Shown here in pieces: positions 45,801 to 55,943 of a stretch of DNA of 64,000 nt. The DNA lies in the NCBI RefSeq assembly GCF_963678635.1, contig NC_087066.1, positions 38,387,755-38,451,754 of the forward strand. The letters run 5' to 3'. Origin of the DNA: Symsagittifera roscoffensis (Eukaryota; Xenacoelomorpha; Acoela; Convolutidae). Positions within the stretch are counted from its first letter, which is position 1. Each line of letters starts with the position of its first letter. The translations under genes were made by a program, and so were the position numbers. Under the pieces are notes generated by a model. That model was not told the DNA's origin. It ran no database searches and worked only from the letters and a program-made list of their open reading frames with translations.

Positions 45801-48800
45801 ATGATGAAATAAAGACAAGGAAAGCCGGTTACTGTGCAAATAGCAGAGAATATTCCTGCCATTCATTTGAAAACTACGGTTTAGAATGTTTTTTTTCCAA
45901 ATTAGCGTAGTTTTTCTGCTTGGTGTGATCTGACGTAAAAATATAATTTAGTCATATTAGACAGTCGTAGTAATATAGGCATATGGGACAAAAACTGAAA
46001 AAAAATTAAAAAGTTATTTTTCAAAATTTTTGCAGTAAACTTTCAAATTTTTTGAAGTTTTTGGTTCCCAAAATGAAGCTAAAAACTCCGAAACTAGTTT
46101 TACTTGCTTAAACTTAAGTTTTAAGGTCTTAAATTAGGCATAAATTGAGCATTTCAGCTGTTGTAAGCGTGCTCGCTTGCTTTATTCGCTCGAATTAAGA
46201 CAAAAAAAATCAAAAATTTCAAATAGGTTTTTCTCGACACAAGGTAGTTCGAATTACAAGGCAGTTCGGTAATTCGAATTACGGCTGAAAGGGCTTTAAA
46301 CTGATATATCACGCAACCCAGTCCAATGATTATTGGCGGTATCTGATTTTGCGTGGAAAACAAAAAGAAAATCATAAAATGCCCGAATACAAAGCTCCTC
46401 CCTATTTTCAATGCTCGGAACAAAAACAAGAGTAGTCCATATAAAATCTTTGTTCATGATTCTTAAAACATATTGGTTATTTTGTTTTCATACTGAGGGG
46501 GAAGGGGGAATGAACCCTTGAAAGTTTCTATGTCCTTTCAGAGCATCTGTTAAGTAAGTTTGAGCATAAGTATTTTCGGGCAAACAAATGACATAGAGGC
46601 AATACAACAAAAGCACAGAACGGCAAACAAGCCGACGAAAAAGAGATGAAAGAAGATACAAGGCCAACAAAAAAAACCAAAAAAACTATATGAACCAAAA
46701 CTTCCATGCATATTTGTCCCCAATTGTCTTGAATAAAATTCAATTTGAGTTAGAACGTTAGACGAGTTAAGAGTTAAACAAACAATTGAATGTTAAATAA
46801 GCATCTGAAGAACTTCGAAGGGGCGTAACAACGCCTAAAAAACTTGAGCGCACAACAATTGGTAAATTTACTAACAACAGTTTTAAAAAAGTTAGCCAAC
46901 AGACAGTTGAAAAAGAGTCAATGAACGCAAGTGAAGAGAAAAATACTGACTTTCGAGTTTCAAAGAAAAAAAATAGATGTCCCTAAAGATCTTCGGATTT
47001 CAGGAACAACTTATGACTCACAGATTTTTGATAAAATTAACCTAATATGATAGAACTGGATCAATAGGTAAAAGTTTTATTTCGCTGGGAAGTTCGATAA
47101 TTAAATTTCACTTTCGAAATTAGAAGTCAATCACGTTTTTCGTGATGTTTATACTTTCACTGTTCGATAGCGAAGTATGCCTTCCTTTTAACAACGAAAT
47201 GAAATGAGTTTAAAAGAAATCCAAAATCAAACCGCGAAATAATAAATTTAAGCCTGAATAAATGTTATCAGAATAAATGTTATAAGAATAAAACAAAAAT
47301 CATCTATATAAAAGTTTCAGATACGTTCATCTACTCTTAAAAATAAATTTCGAATTGAATGGGCATTGAAAATGCAGACGTGCCTGGAGTATGAAAAGTC
47401 CGTTGCTTGACGAAAATGCAGCTTTGAAAAAACCATTCAGAGATTGAGTTAAGTTGATTACCTGGAAAAAAAGCTAAGTTCCAATTTGATAACGGTTGGA
47501 GATCCGCAACCGTGCTATAATTGGAAATATTAATCTTTCATTAGTTGATGTAAAAAATGTTTTTTTTTCTGAATTTTTGCGAAAAAAAACTCTTTTTATA
47601 TCTATCACGCGGAAATCTTCTTTTTCCTAAACTAATACAGCTTGGTTAAATTTTTGAATTAAAGAACTGTTTGAGTTTTTTAATTCTTTTTCTTGTATTT
47701 CTTTGTCCGTAAAATTTCAACTCACGATATTAATATAATTATAAAAAAGAGACTCGTAAGAGACCAGCAACTTTACCGATGAACAAATAGTATTCAAAAA
47801 AGTAAGGATGCAAATCTAGCTACAAACCAGGAATTCGAAAAAAACTTGAGTCATACAAAAGGTGACCATTACGCTTGAAATGCTGAAAACCTAAATTTTC
47901 AGAAAATTTTAAACTCATTCTGAAGCTGTTGAAACCAAAAACAAGTTAGTAATATGGCATCGAAAATAAAATCAATGATAAAGCATGGCATCGAAAAGCA
48001 GTTGGAAAAGATTAAAAGAACAGAGAAACCGAAAAAAAAAAGTTAAAAAATTTTGCAAACTTTCGAAGTTCGGAAAAAAAACATATATCACGTTAACCCT
48101 CTTTCAAGATTGCCACTTTTTTCTTAAAGGTTATCCCATTTTAAACAAACTGTACCAATAGGCAATTTTTATTGCGCTGGGAACTCAGAAAATTTCCAAG
48201 TCCTTTTTTGAAACTAGAAGTCAGTCCTGAAAAAAAATAAATCATCAAGCAACACTTAATGATGAAACACACATCTTAAGTATCCTAAAACATAATAATA
48301 AAAACATTTGTAAGTTTCAGATTTAACTTTAACACAGAGCTCCAAAAAGTGCAATAAGAAAAAGTAAAGATAAGCCTCGAATTAGTAAAAGTTCCGCGAC
48401 GTTTAGGACTCGAACCTACGCCCTACCGCGACCTAGAGACTCACGCACTAACCACTCAGCCACGGACGCTGAGTCCATCACAAACTCTATCCACTAATTA
48501 AGACGAGAACAGATGCTATGAAATTTCCAATGCTACAGATCAAGATTATAGCAAAAAGGCAAACAAGCGAACACTTTTATTTGCTGTTTAGGTTAGAAAA
48601 AAAAGGTTCGCACTAAAACGCTAGCTGCTCGCTAGCGTAAAAAAGAGAGTAATCAAAAAATTTGAAACACCGTTTTTTCAAATATTTTCCAGCCCTGCTA
48701 CAAACAATTGTCTGCGGCACTACATCGCCTTGATTTCAAAAGAATTTTCCCAAAGCATGAAGACTAAACTGCTTTGCAATTCATACCACTGAACTCAACA

Positions 48801-49422
48801 AAAAAAAACAAATCGGACAACAACCCAGTTTCTTTACAGTTCTTTCATGCATATCTCTTGATTTAAATGTTGGGAGAAAAAAATCTCGCGCTACGTGACA
48901 AAACACAAAGTCTGAAATTGTTATGAGTTTCCGTTTGACGGAACCGAAACAGTTGAATGCCTATTAAACCAGCTAAAGTGTCTTTCGCGTACCTGCTATG
49001 CATTTGATATCTCTCTCGTGACCGTTATCCAGGGTAGCCACGGGTGAAAAATCAGAAGAGTTGAACAGCTTTATCGTGTCCGAACACGATGCCAACAAAA
49101 CCCCCTCCCCCTCAGAGCCCAGGGAGCTATCACGTAGACCATTCTTAAGAGAAATCTCACAAGTCGGAAGATCCTTCAGAGCAATATCATCAAACTGCTC
49201 AGCACTATCTTCTTTCAATTTCTTTTCGTCTTTTTCAACGTCAATACTGCGAGGTTTGAAAGCGACAAGACAGTTCACGTTCTGTGGATGGGCCTTGAAT
49301 GAGGCAATTGAGGGGAAGAGCACTTCTGTGTTACTGTCATCTGGAAGTCCTTTCGCTTTCCTCTTACTCCCTACTAGGAAGTGCGGGGAGCGATCGCAGC
49401 AGCCGGCGAATGCCTTCAGCAT
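39439..49422 (-). CDS. WDR31: WD repeat-containing protein 31, complete, four exons
   Basis: Coding exons in order are 49422-48993, 44332-44178, 40361-40203 and 39861-39439; all introns are GT-AG (4660, 3816 and 341 bp) and the frame closes exactly at 388 residues, near human WDR31 (367). The protein is a WD40 propeller: the family is linked to cilia and has no enzymatic role. Strong matches to WDR31 are SRNLVTCLCWVPQSLHNFVQ, TSEDKQVYVWDVRQLEPALV, FPRKNWIQTSCDVSPNG, and SSSNGFDNEGCEVSCWDLK. Repeat blades with SGSRD-type strands are visible in exons 2 and 3. The N-terminus has an acidic/lysine-rich insertion (VEKDEKKLKEDSAEQ) not present in the vertebrate protein as I know it. Start: the first in-frame ATG after an upstream in-frame TGA. 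It is on the same strand as SVOP and downstream of nothing that suggests co-transcription. Confidence 0.92.
40203..40361 (-). CDS. WDR31: WDR31 exon 3
   Basis: 53 codons in phase 0 from TGTTTCAG to GTTTGG. It encodes LLSGSRDSTIKLVDVESQSV, AQQFQKISRNLVTCLCWVP and QTSEDKQ, a diagnostic match to WDR31 (SRNVVTHLCWVP...LQTSEDK). Confidence 0.94.
40624..41061 (+). repeat. GGTTACTGTGCAAATAGCACAG repeat, WDR31 intron 2
   Basis: It begins CCTGTTACTGTGCAAATAGC and ends ATACAAAGTTCCTCCGC..AAATGGTCGG. It lies just upstream of the antisense LINE. Confidence 0.6.
41270..43672 (+). mobile_element. Decayed LINE, antisense in WDR31 intron 2
   Basis: An ORF1 C-terminus is split across a miniature element at 41423-41608: RPIIVKFSRHIA...RKKRILGEK before it and VFEDISRARVKFLKYVKTDS, RISSTWTRKGAIFYTFQNDN after it. 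Endonuclease traces follow (LNEIVLSLESPPDIMYLSET near 41950-42020), then RT traces (RRKRSTIDAVAVLTEQLRVK, DAIFTFFLDLRK near 42780-42890). The 3' end is a TTCTTTCTTTC tail near 43650-43672. Many stops and frameshifts. Confidence 0.75.
41423..41608. mobile_element. hAT-like miniature element with 25-bp perfect TIRs
   Basis: The first 25 bases (GGCTCTTTTTCCTTTCCCCC...) are the exact reverse complement of the last 25. The flanking octamers CAAATATC and AAAACATC agree at six of eight positions, as an old 8-bp target duplication would. It interrupts the ORF1 of the LINE at 41270-43672. Confidence 0.8.
44178..44332 (-). CDS. WDR31: WDR31 exon 2
   Basis: From a CTATTTAG acceptor to a GTAGAG donor. 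With one base from exon 1 it encodes VSEEQSLLFSGSRDCALCIW, then RVRGKESSLHYKLANIHELI and ITSVDFNNATSQ, a complete WD blade with the SGSRD turn and terminal W. Confidence 0.92.
45096..45611 (+). repeat. GGTTACTGTGCAAATAGCACAG repeat, copy in WDR31 intron 1
   Basis: The family begins with a small hairpin (CTGTGCAAATAGCACAG in good copies), then TCCGACCAT, and ends TACAAAGTTCC..TTTCAATGGTCGGAA. TCCGACCAT and ATGGTCGGA are inverted repeats. This copy is paired with the one at 45817. Confidence 0.6.
45817..46421 (+). repeat. GGTTACTGTGCAAATAGCACAG repeat, second adjacent copy
   Basis: Both ends are recognisable (CCGGTTACTGTGCAAATAGC; CCCGAATACAAAGCTCCTCC). Same orientation as 45096-45611, separated by about 200 bp. 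Confidence 0.6.
46913..47338 (+). mobile_element. 426-bp TIR element, best copy of the AAGAGTCAATGAACG family
   Basis: The left end AAGAGTCAATGAACG (46913-46927) pairs with the right end CGTTCATCTACTCTT (47324-47338). Internal blocks shared by about 18 copies in this window are GCAAG.AAACAG, CAACTTTCGAATTTCAAA, ACTGGATCAATAGGTAAA, TTTATTCCGCTGGGAAATCT, TCAATCACGTTTTTCGTGA, GCTGTTCGATAGTGGAGT and ATATAAGAGTCTTCACTACG. No coding potential, so it is a non-autonomous DNA transposon (MITE-like). WDR31 intron 1. Confidence 0.7.
48320..48655 (-). repeat. tRNA-derived SINE-like repeat, copy 1
   Basis: The repeat body shares blocks with 12846-13184 (CCTCGAATTA..AAAA, CCTAGA..GAGTCTCAC.CACTAACCA, ATGAAATTTCC, AACACTTTTATTTGC, TTAGGTTAGAAAAAAAA) and with fragments at 17230-17405 and 6190-6310. 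Box A and box B lie in the middle, so the family is plausibly pol III transcribed. The right end contains a small palindrome around GCTAGC. Confidence 0.6.
48395..48469 (-). tRNA. tRNA-like pol III promoter inside a dispersed repeat
   Basis: Box A TGGCTGAGTGG (48452-48462) and a perfect box B GGTTCGAGTCC (48406-48416) occur at tRNA spacing on the minus strand. The acceptor and anticodon stems do not pair properly, so this is tRNA-derived rather than a working tRNA. It sits in WDR31 intron 1, inside the repeat described at 48320-48655. Confidence 0.6.
48993..49422 (-). CDS. WDR31: WDR31 exon 1
   Basis: It starts at ATG (MLKAFAGCCDRSPHFLVGSK) and ends at GCAG|GTACGC. It holds the basic N-terminus, the first blade (SFKAHPQNVNCLVAF) and a second blade ending NGHERDIKCIA. 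A short upstream reading frame of ten codons (starting at an ATG in the leader and ending TGA) stops 21 bases before this start. Confidence 0.85.
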
Positions 49423-49761
49423 AGCAGTTCCAGCACGGCACACTCAACAGTTTATGTGCCTCGATTTGAATAGCATTTTCCAAAGCCTGAAACATTGTAA
49501 CAAACATATTGCAAAAAAAAAGTTTTACCTTTCAAGTTTTTCCTTGTATTTTGTTTTGATGCATCTGCAGAATAAGATTGATAACAAGTGAACTATGAGA
49601 AAGCGAAAAACATTTGAGATTAGATTTCAAAACGGTAAGCTTTCATAAAAAATTATCTCAAAGATCAAAGTATTTTATTATTTGATAGCATTTCAGGCTT
49701 GCTACATCCCATTCCATCAATTTAGGCAGTTACTGATTCAAAACAGCCCAGACAGTTGGGT

Positions 49762-50138
49762 AAGAGTCCATGCACCAATTAAACGAAAAAAATATCTAAA
49801 AAATCTGTCAATTTTTGAATTTCAAGAACAATTATGGCCTTCAAGCTTTTTGAATTTCCAGCTTAAAATATGATTGAAACTTTTTGATAAAAATTACCCA
49901 ATTTGAGAAACTGGATCAATTAGTAAAATTTTTATTTCTCTGGGAAATCTAAAATTAATTTGAAGCTAAAAGTCGATCACGTTTTCCGTGACCTTTACAC
50001 TTTTGTTGTTCGATCGCGGAGTTTGCCTTCCTTTTAACAACTTAAATAAACCTGAACAAAACTTAAGAGTTTTTCTTAAAAAACGGAGAAATAATCACGA
50101 TCTAAATAAAAGTCTGAACTACATACATCAACTAATAA
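49762..50138 (+). mobile_element. AAGAGTCAATGAACG-family element
   Basis: It carries the GAAACTGGATCAATTAGTAA, CGTTTTCCGTGACCTTTACAC and GTTCGATCGCGGAGTTTGCC blocks. Ends are degraded. It lies between SMPD2 and WDR31. Confidence 0.55.
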
Positions 50139-50311
50139 TTGTATAGGCTAGAAAGCTATGAAATCAACTTGACGAAAATTGAGCAATGAAAAAAAATAAT
50201 CAAAAGTTATGCTGGAAAATTTGCGCAGAAAGCCATTCCCGCAATTAATTACTTGCAAAACTATAGAATAAAAACACCTGGTCGCTGAAAACGTAGCCAA
50301 CAGACAGTTGG

Positions 50312-50778
50312 AAAAAATCAAAGAACCCAAGGAAACAAAATAACTGACTGATTTTTGAATTAAAATCACATCAATTCCAAAAAAATGCTTAGGTCGCCTT
50401 AATGCTCTTGTAATTTCAAAACAAATTTGAGATCGACAATTTTTGATAAAAATTACTTGATTTGAGAAAACTGGAAAAAGAATTATTTTTTGATTCCGCT
50501 GAGAAATCTAAAAATTAAATCCACTTTCAAAACTAGAAGTCTTTCACGTTTTTTTGCGCCACTTCCTTTTTCGAAATTGAAGAGCGCAATTTACTTAACT
50601 TTTAGCAGATGCATTTGATTTAAACTCAAAAAGTGCATATATATCTAAGTGCATTAATAAATGCATTAATATGTATGAATCCACATCTGAAGTTATTAGA
50701 GCATTTTAAAACTTTTCCTCATTAAGAAAATTTTCACCAAGACTTATTAAAAAGTCTTCACTATGTTTAGTGACTCCT
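50312..50778 (+). mobile_element. AAGAGTCAATGAACG-family element, longer subfamily
   Basis: It shares the family blocks plus an extra interior (CTCAAAAAGTGCATATATA, CATTAATATGTATGAAT) that is also found at 61478-61860, so at least two subfamilies exist. It ends CTATGTTTAGTGACTCCTAA. Confidence 0.6.
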
Positions 50779-51558
50779 AAATCGCATAATGAGTTCAACA
50801 ATAATAACTATTGCGAAAAAATTTTTGAGGAGGATCCTTAAGGTTGATTCTGAATTTCTAACCTTTATTGTAAGGGTTAAATCAGGCTCAAAAACTACCA
50901 CCAAAAATTTTTACAGAAAAAAACAGACAAGGTATATAAATCGACACCCACAAATTCGAAAACCCACCAAAATTTTGTCGAAGTAACAAAATTTTTTTTA
51001 CGAGAACACTTAATGTACACGCCTAAATACCCCCAACTAGATAGCTTAAACGATCGCACATTAGAAAATTTACCATTTTCCAATCTCGCCATTATTTGAA
51101 CAAAGATTCAACGGTGAAAAGTTCTAGAAACCGTAACAATTTCTTTGCTAACCGCATCAGTAAACAATGGACGAAAACCAGAAAATGGCATACTAACTTA
51201 AGTTTCGACTGAAAATCAACTTTTAAAAAGAAAAATTCCAGGCTACTCGTTAAACACCCTTTTTATGTCTGCTTTTTGTCATATACTCGGGAATGATACA
51301 AAAAACAAAAGTATTACAACCAAATCAAAGAGCAACGCTAGTGAACGATTTGTCTGCAAAAACGCTCGTACTTTGTTGCGAAAAGCAAGGACCATAAATA
51401 CTTAAAAAAACTTATCAAGAAACAGTCATTTCAAAAATAGCGGCACTCGAATGGCAGGATCTACGATTTTCTCGAGGATGGGTGGATTTATGAAAATTTT
51501 TGGCGAATTTGTTTTGTTGTCCCCCTCAAATTAGTAAATAATTTCACAAAACTTTCAC

Positions 51559-51587
51559 GGTCGGTCGGCCGGCCGGCCGGCCGGCCG
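51559..51587. repeat. GGCC microsatellite
   Basis: About five GGCC units in tandem, an extreme G+C tract in A+T-rich DNA and self-complementary. Confidence 0.85.
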
Positions 51588-52137
51588 AAAATGGATGTCG
51601 TAAAATAGTACGAAATGGGTACCCTTTTGGATGATGAGGGTGTCGAAAACCTGAAAGGGGCGTCATCTCTACATCCGACCCTTTGCACAAACAAATTTAC
51701 TATTTGGAAACCAAAAACCGACTAAGACAATAAAATAAGTTTTACGGTTCGTTCGTTATATATACAATGGTTATACCAATCCTAGATATAAAATTTATTC
51801 TGGATTGAAACAGCCATATTGAAAAACGAACATTAGAAGGACTAACCCGACAATAATTGTGAGCCAAAGCAGTCGAAACACAGACAAAACAGCGATACAT
51901 CGAAAAAATTAAGTCCCAGGTTGTGAATCAAACTTCATATCTCAGAGACAATTGAGACACATCACCTAACTAGGCCACAAATTAGGCCAACCACGCACAA
52001 TGAAACAAGAAGATTCGGTTCAAAAATTCTACTGGCTTATAATAATCTATAATCTATTATAATTTCTAAAACTTGGTTTAAATAATTTGAAAACCTCCTC
52101 TGGCAATAATATATACGATTGTTTCTATTGTGCCAAA

Positions 52138-53346
52138 TTAATTCGAGTTATTGTGGCGCAAAATTTGTGGGTTTGAGGGCCAAGTAGCCACATTTGCAAT
52201 AGCTCCTACACATTTGTTCACCTCACAAGGAATGGTGAACATCAATTGGAAAACATAAAACGCCAACACTACGATCAACAACAGTGCTATCATATACTGC
52301 AACATAAATGGGAGAACTACGAAACATATATCTGCGTACAATACTGCGCAAAGTAGTCCAAGAATAATCACTGCCCATACTTGGTATTTATTCAAATCGT
52401 TCATGCCATTTCGGAAGATTTCACTAACTTCAGCTCCCAAAGCTTCGATTTGTTCAGCGCTCACTTCGGATTTTTGAGCATCTTCTGATATGCAATCAAA
52501 AGTTACCTGAACCGGTTCGTGATCTGAAAATGGAATGTTTGAATTTGGCTTAATTTCATGACCCCACGGTCTAATGCGACACTCTTTCGGCTTAAGTTTA
52601 CCCGAGAACCAAACCTGGTCGATTCGTTGCCCGTTCGGGAACGCGTAGTCGGCTCGGTGTCGTTTCGTGTACAAGTTGTCGGGTCGATCACTAGTCGTGG
52701 CAATGACGTCATTTTCATCCCCATGAAGCGAAGTCCAACTTTCGTTCATACCACTTATTGCGTTCATTATTTTATAGCCTAAGCCGTCCGGTCTACAATT
52801 GAAGTCGCCCAATAAAATAGTCCCACTAATCGATTTTATATCGGTAAAATTATTAGCAGCCATCGCCAGCTCGCAGAATTGAGCTGTTCGGTGAAACTTG
52901 TACTCTTTTTTCAAGTGTTTGTAACTGTACTCAGCATGGGTATGAGTGACTAAAAACGCATACTGACGGTTCCAGTCTTCGAAATGGACTCGACAAAATC
53001 CAAGAGCTTTTCCGGCGAACCAATCTCCGTGGGTAATTGCATTGGGACGTCCATTAAGCGAATAAGGAAGGGTCATTGCATGGGTTATCGGGTGCTTTGA
53101 GAAAACACAGAGTCCGGACCCGATCATGCCACTGTGAAAATAATGACTATAAGGCAAGGCTTCACTGCATTTATCTATGATCATGTTGTACTGCTCTTGA
53201 GTCCAAACTTCCTGTAGACCAACAATGTCATAGTCGTTGTCATTGAGTCGATCGCAAATCGCCTCAAACCTTTCCTTGATGTTTTTTGAGACATACATGA
53301 TACCCCAACAGTTTAAAGTGAGAACTTTGATTGACTCGACAGGCAT
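52138..53346 (-). CDS. SMPD2: Neutral sphingomyelinase (SMPD2 type), uninterrupted
   Basis: A Mg-dependent phosphodiesterase that cleaves sphingomyelin to ceramide and phosphocholine, membrane-bound at ER/nuclear membranes in known members. The 402-residue protein has the exonuclease-endonuclease-phosphatase fold with its catalytic set visible: LNCWG (Asn12), GLQEVW (Glu46), HTHAEY (135-140), GDFNCRPD (Asp181, Asn183), RIDQVW (Asp243) and SDHEP (Asp275-His276). Two hydrophobic segments near 325-372 (VWAVIILGLLCAVLYADICF, and LQYMIALLLIVVLAFYVFQL) match the two C-terminal membrane helices of SMPD2. Start: ATG of MPVESIKVL; an acceptor-like CTTTTTGTAG lies just upstream, so a 5'UTR intron is likely. 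There is no coding intron, in contrast to SVOP and WDR31; a retrocopy cannot be excluded, but the frame is intact. Confidence 0.93.
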   Translation of the reverse strand: MPVESIKVLTLNCWGIMYVSKNIKERFEAICDRLNDNDYDIVGLQEVWTQEQYNMIIDKCSEALPYSHYFHSGMIGSGLCVFSKHPITHAMTLPYSLNGRPNAITHGDWFAGKALGFCRVHFEDWNRQYAFLVTHTHAEYSYKHLKKEYKFHRTAQFCELAMAANNFTDIKSISGTILLGDFNCRPDGLGYKIMNAISGMNESWTSLHGDENDVIATTSDRPDNLYTKRHRADYAFPNGQRIDQVWFSGKLKPKECRIRPWGHEIKPNSNIPFSDHEPVQVTFDCISEDAQKSEVSAEQIEALGAEVSEIFRNGMNDLNKYQVWAVIILGLLCAVLYADICFVVLPFMLQYMIALLLIVVLAFYVFQLMFTIPCEVNKCVGAIANVATWPSNPQILRHNNSN

Positions 53347-53556
53347 ATTCACATCTACAAAAAGATGAAAAACTAGTTTGCACTGTGCTAAGAAATACGA
53401 AATTGCAGTAAGACTAATGCAATTTTCTTAAAAGCGATAAAAGAAAAAAATAATCGAATAAACCCGATTGCTATGAAACAGTAATCGCGAGAAATGGGGA
53501 AAAAAGCAGCCGAAGATAGTTTGAATTGAATTCAAATCATCCGAATGGTTTCAAAA

Positions 53557-54744
53557 TTCCAATAAACTTGAAGAAATAAATTTCAAAAAGCCAACAAGAC
53601 TGCTCGTATCAGGGCGAAGCCCTGAATGTTCCGACTGCCTTTTAAGGAGCAGCAGTAATAGCATAAAAAAATTAAATTAAACAAAATGAATTTTTTTTTT
53701 CAAAAATTTGAAGTTTTTCATGAAAATCATCCCCCCACACGCCATATAAAGTACAAAAAGAGAGATTTCGTTCCTTGTAACAAATCAATTATGGTAAATA
53801 AGCTTCGTTCAACCAATTTGGAACGATTTATAAGACGAGTTACATCTCCGCTTACGCGTTAATAGCGCGAATTATATCGCGCGTTAATTGTCCCAAATTG
53901 GTCAAAATGGCCAAAATGGCAATCTTTAAACCCTCATAACTTTACGAAAAATAATCACTGTTGAAATATCTTTTCAAATTTAAGCTCAGGATAACAATAC
54001 CTTTTGAATGATATAAAAAATTCCGTCAAGGATGGCTTGTTAAAAAGTCGAAAATTGTCTGAAGAAAAAAAAACCCACCGCGAGCACAAATATTCCGTTA
54101 CTTTCGTATCGAAAGTCGGAACAATAAACTTGAAAAAAAAACTTTAATTAAAATTTAAAGTTTTGAGCTTGAAATAGAAACAATATATCATCACCTTAAA
54201 CCTTTCTGAACAAAAAAATATTTATAACTAACTGTAAAGCACCTCCGGTGCTTCAAACAGATTAGCGAACATGAAATCTGAAACTTCTTAAATTAAAATG
54301 GTCAAATCTTCGAAGTTACTGGGTTTCAGATCTTTATAAACAAAAACCTAAAACGACCGACAGCATACAACTGCCCTTTCCATAATTAAAAAAATGGAAA
54401 CAATTTCGATTGCAAAATCATCAAATTCACAAATGGGATTCTTAATCCAGCGTAATATCAGACTCTTTTTTCTCAACTCATTGTATATTCAATGAAAAAA
54501 TTTGAGCGAAAACAATAGGGTGAGAGGCAGTAACCTGACATCACCCCACCAAAGGGTCGACAATTTCAAAAAATGATAAGTATTTATTTAAAATAAACCC
54601 CTAAAACCCTAAACAGTATACTTGAACAAAACCCTAAAACGACCGATAGCATACAACTGCCCTTTCATAAATAAAAAAACTGAAACAATTTCGATAACAA
54701 AATCATCATATTCACAAATGGGGCTCTTAATCCAGCGTAATATC
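53557..54744. repeat. 1188-bp tandem duplication, copy 1
   Basis: It begins TTCCAATAAACTTGAAGAAA. By eye it is identical to 54756-55943 at an offset of 1199 bases. Each copy contains an internal older duplication of about 120 bases (AACGACCGACAGCATACAAC at 54350 and AACGACCGATAGCATACAAC at 54640), so the unit itself arose from shorter tandem repeats. No coding potential. Confidence 0.9.
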
Positions 54745-54755
54745 CCACTTTCAAA

Positions 54756-55943
54756 TTCCAATAAACTTGAAGAAATAAATTTCAAAAAGCCAACAAGACT
54801 GCTCGTATCAGGGCGAAGCCCTGAATGTTCCGACTGCCTTTTAAGGAGCAGCAGTAATAGCATAAAAAAATTAAATTAAACAAAATGAATTTTTTTTTTC
54901 AAAAATTTGAAGTTTTTCATGAAAATCATCCCCCCACACGCCATATAAAGTACAAAAAGAGAGATTTCGTTCCTTGTAACAAATCAATTATGGTAAATAA
55001 GCTTCGTTCAACCAATTTGGAACGATTTATAAGACGAGTTACATCTCCGCTTACGCGTTAATAGCGCGAATTATATCGCGCGTTAATTGTCCCAAATTGG
55101 TCAAAATGGCCAAAATGGCAATCTTTAAACCCTCATAACTTTACGAAAAATAATCACTGTTGAAATATCTTTTCAAATTTAAGCTCAGGATAACAATACC
55201 TTTTGAATGATATAAAAAATTCCGTCAAGGATGGCTTGTTAAAAAGTCGAAAATTGTCTGAAGAAAAAAAAACCCACCGCGAGCACAAATATTCCGTTAC
55301 TTTCGTATCGAAAGTCGGAACAATAAACTTGAAAAAAAAACTTTAATTAAAATTTAAAGTTTTGAGCTTGAAATAGAAACAATATATCATCACCTTAAAC
55401 CTTTCTGAACAAAAAAATATTTATAACTAACTGTAAAGCACCTCCGGTGCTTCAAACAGATTAGCGAACATGAAATCTGAAACTTCTTAAATTAAAATGG
55501 TCAAATCTTCGAAGTTACTGGGTTTCAGATCTTTATAAACAAAAACCTAAAACGACCGACAGCATACAACTGCCCTTTCCATAATTAAAAAAATGGAAAC
55601 AATTTCGATTGCAAAATCATCAAATTCACAAATGGGATTCTTAATCCAGCGTAATATCAGACTCTTTTTTCTCAACTCATTGTATATTCAATGAAAAAAT
55701 TTGAGCGAAAACAATAGGGTGAGAGGCAGTAACCTGACATCACCCCACCAAAGGGTCGACAATTTCAAAAAATGATAAGTATTTATTTAAAATAAACCCC
55801 TAAAACCCTAAACAGTATACTTGAACAAAACCCTAAAACGACCGATAGCATACAACTGCCCTTTCATAAATAAAAAAACTGAAACAATTTCGATAACAAA
55901 ATCATCATATTCACAAATGGGGCTCTTAATCCAGCGTAATATC
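54756..55943. repeat. 1188-bp tandem duplication, copy 2
   Basis: It matches copy 1 without a difference that I could see, then diverges into 55944-56180, where an older, clearly mutated partial unit follows (GTGAGAGGCAGTAACCTGAC at about 56004). Confidence 0.9.

Larger units (their letters stand above)
49423..52137. other. Intergenic between WDR31 and SMPD2
   Basis: It contains two copies of the AAGAGTCAATGAACG family and the GGCC microsatellite; otherwise A+T-rich with no supported gene. The WDR31 leader and promoter must lie in its left part. Confidence 0.5.

Noticed and set aside
49061-49591. 176-residue open frame on the plus strand
   Set aside because: Antisense of WDR31 exon 1, which is fixed by splice phase and WD40 similarity.
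54609-54863. Facing 84- and 85-residue frames repeated at 55808
   Set aside because: They arise from the tandem array and recur with it; no homologue or codon signal.
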